From an uncultured Campylobacter sp. (GTDB lineage: Bacteria > Campylobacterota > Campylobacteria > Campylobacterales > Campylobacteraceae), in the NCBI GenBank assembly GCA_938041615.1, contig CALISV010000083.1, forward strand, positions 1 through 6,679: 6,679 nt of DNA, written 5' to 3'. Below the pieces are notes generated by a model, which worked only from the letters and a program-made list of their open reading frames with translations, had not been told where the DNA came from and made no database searches. The position numbers and the translations under genes are program-made. Shown here one piece after another: positions 6,216 to 6,679 of this stretch (position 1 is its first letter; every line of letters begins with the position of its first letter).

Positions 6216-6679
6216 TTACAGCTCAGTTCTGCTATCAAGCGCTTTCATGAGTGATAGAAGATCGATGTTCTCGAGATTTACGCCCGTTGGTACGCCTTGG
6301 GCTATCTTGCTAAATTTGACTCCCAAATTGCTTAGCTTATCCTCGATAAATACCATCACGGCATCGCTGCTAAGCCCCGGCGTTAGCGCGAAAATAATCT
6401 CGGTTACGCCGTTTTGACGGATGACCTCGCGTAGTTTCTCGGTTTGCTCCGGCGTTATCTCTTCTAGCACAAAGTAGCGACCGCGGTAGATCGCGCTTTG
6501 CTCGAAAACCAGGATATCCTTTGGGCTTTCTACGACTACTAGTAGCTCCTTATCTCGCGTTTCGTCGCTGCAAATGTCGCAAATTTCATCCTCGCTAAGT
6601 CCGCCGCAAATTTGACATTTGCCCGTAAATCTCACGGCGTCCTCGATGCTTTGCGCGAGCTTTAGTCCGCCGAAACTAT
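6216..6679 (-). CDS. recR: Recombination mediator RecR, 5'-truncated by the window edge
   Basis: RecR works with RecO (and RecF) to load RecA on single-stranded DNA during gap repair. The frame stays open to the window edge, so the GTG at 6635 is not the start; 153 C-terminal residues are visible and about 35-40, holding the helix-hairpin-helix, are outside. The visible part begins SFGGLKLAQS, then has a four-cysteine zinc site (CQIC at 21-24, CDIC at 33-36), a Toprim domain starting VVVESPKDI (E50, D54) and GRYFVLEEITP, and the C-terminal IAQGVPTGVNLENIDLLSLMKAL. Compared with E. coli RecR as I recall it, the stretch after the SP/TP motif is about nine residues shorter (no GIGP loop) and EGEATANY is replaced by LSSDAVMVF. 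The frame is intact, so this is probably lineage divergence rather than decay. Confidence 0.95.
   Translation of the reverse strand, partial: SFGGLKLAQSIEDAVRFTGKCQICGGLSEDEICDICSDETRDKELLVVVESPKDILVFEQSAIYRGRYFVLEEITPEQTEKLREVIRQNGVTEIIFALTPGLSSDAVMVFIEDKLSNLGVKFSKIAQGVPTGVNLENIDLLSLMKALDSRTEL

Larger units (their letters stand above)
5967..6217. repeat. AAATTT-rich spacer
   Basis: The 276 bases between the TRAP stop and the recR stop contain no supported gene. They hold ten copies of the palindromic word AAATTT, starting at 5967, 5989, 6021, 6046, 6062, 6089, 6125, 6145, 6181 and 6212, plus GAATTC at 6151 and GAATTT at 6161. Random sequence would give far less than one AAATTT in this length. 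Several copies share flanks as TTAAATTTGA or TTAAATTTA, and a 12-mer recurs exactly (6043-6054, 6086-6097). Spacing is irregular (16-36 bases), so this is a dispersed word cluster, not a tandem or CRISPR array. The first two copies form the terminator stem and the last overlaps the recR stop. Confidence 0.8.

Noticed and set aside
5967..6217. CRISPR array or tandem repeat in the spacer
   Set aside because: The repeated unit is only 6-12 bases with irregular spacing of 16-36 bases and no constant long repeat.
6633..6635. GTG as start of a short 139-residue RecR
   Set aside because: The frame continues upstream to the window edge with family-typical sequence (SFGGLKLAQS), so the gene is only cut by the window.

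Overview
The window looks like chromosomal DNA from a Campylobacter, or a very close member of the Campylobacterota. By eye its G+C is in the mid-40s percent, closer to the oral C. showae/rectus type than to C. jejuni; the species is not proven. The grounds are the run glyA - DUF1882 gene - SPOR-domain gene - aroE, which I recall from Campylobacter genomes; a small divergent RecR; clean AAGGAG ribosome sites; a promoter with an extended -10 and no clear -35; and heavy use of the word AAATTT.

Layout. Positions 1-3373 (+) hold four tightly packed genes: glyA with its 5' end cut off, a DUF1882 protein, a single-pass membrane protein with a C-terminal SPOR domain, and aroE. Junctions overlap by 1 to 4 bases or share a stop codon with a ribosome site, so this is one operon whose promoter lies left of the window. 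The pyruvate kinase gene pyk (3349-4803, -) converges on aroE, and the two 3' ends overlap by 25 bp. An 80-bp divergent promoter region separates pyk from a TRAP-type periplasmic solute-binding protein gene (4884-5939, +), which ends at two tandem hairpins, the second a strong intrinsic terminator. Positions 5940-6215 are non-coding and unusually dense in AAATTT. The window closes with the 3' part of recR (6216-6679, -).

How it works together. The genes are mostly housekeeping: one-carbon/glycine metabolism (GlyA), shikimate synthesis (AroE), the pyruvate node (Pyk), uptake of an organic acid, probably a 2-oxo acid or lactate (TRAP binding protein), envelope/peptidoglycan binding (SPOR) and recombinational repair (RecR). 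No mobile element, CRISPR array, tRNA, rRNA or phase-variable G tract was seen.

The points most worth a second look are the DUF1882 protein, whose residue pattern resembles a degenerate archaeo-eukaryotic primase fold; the AAATTT-rich spacer before recR, whose word fits the RAATTY methylation/uptake motif known in C. jejuni; and the apparently stand-alone TRAP binding protein closed off by its own terminator. I see no clear evidence of a new multi-gene system.
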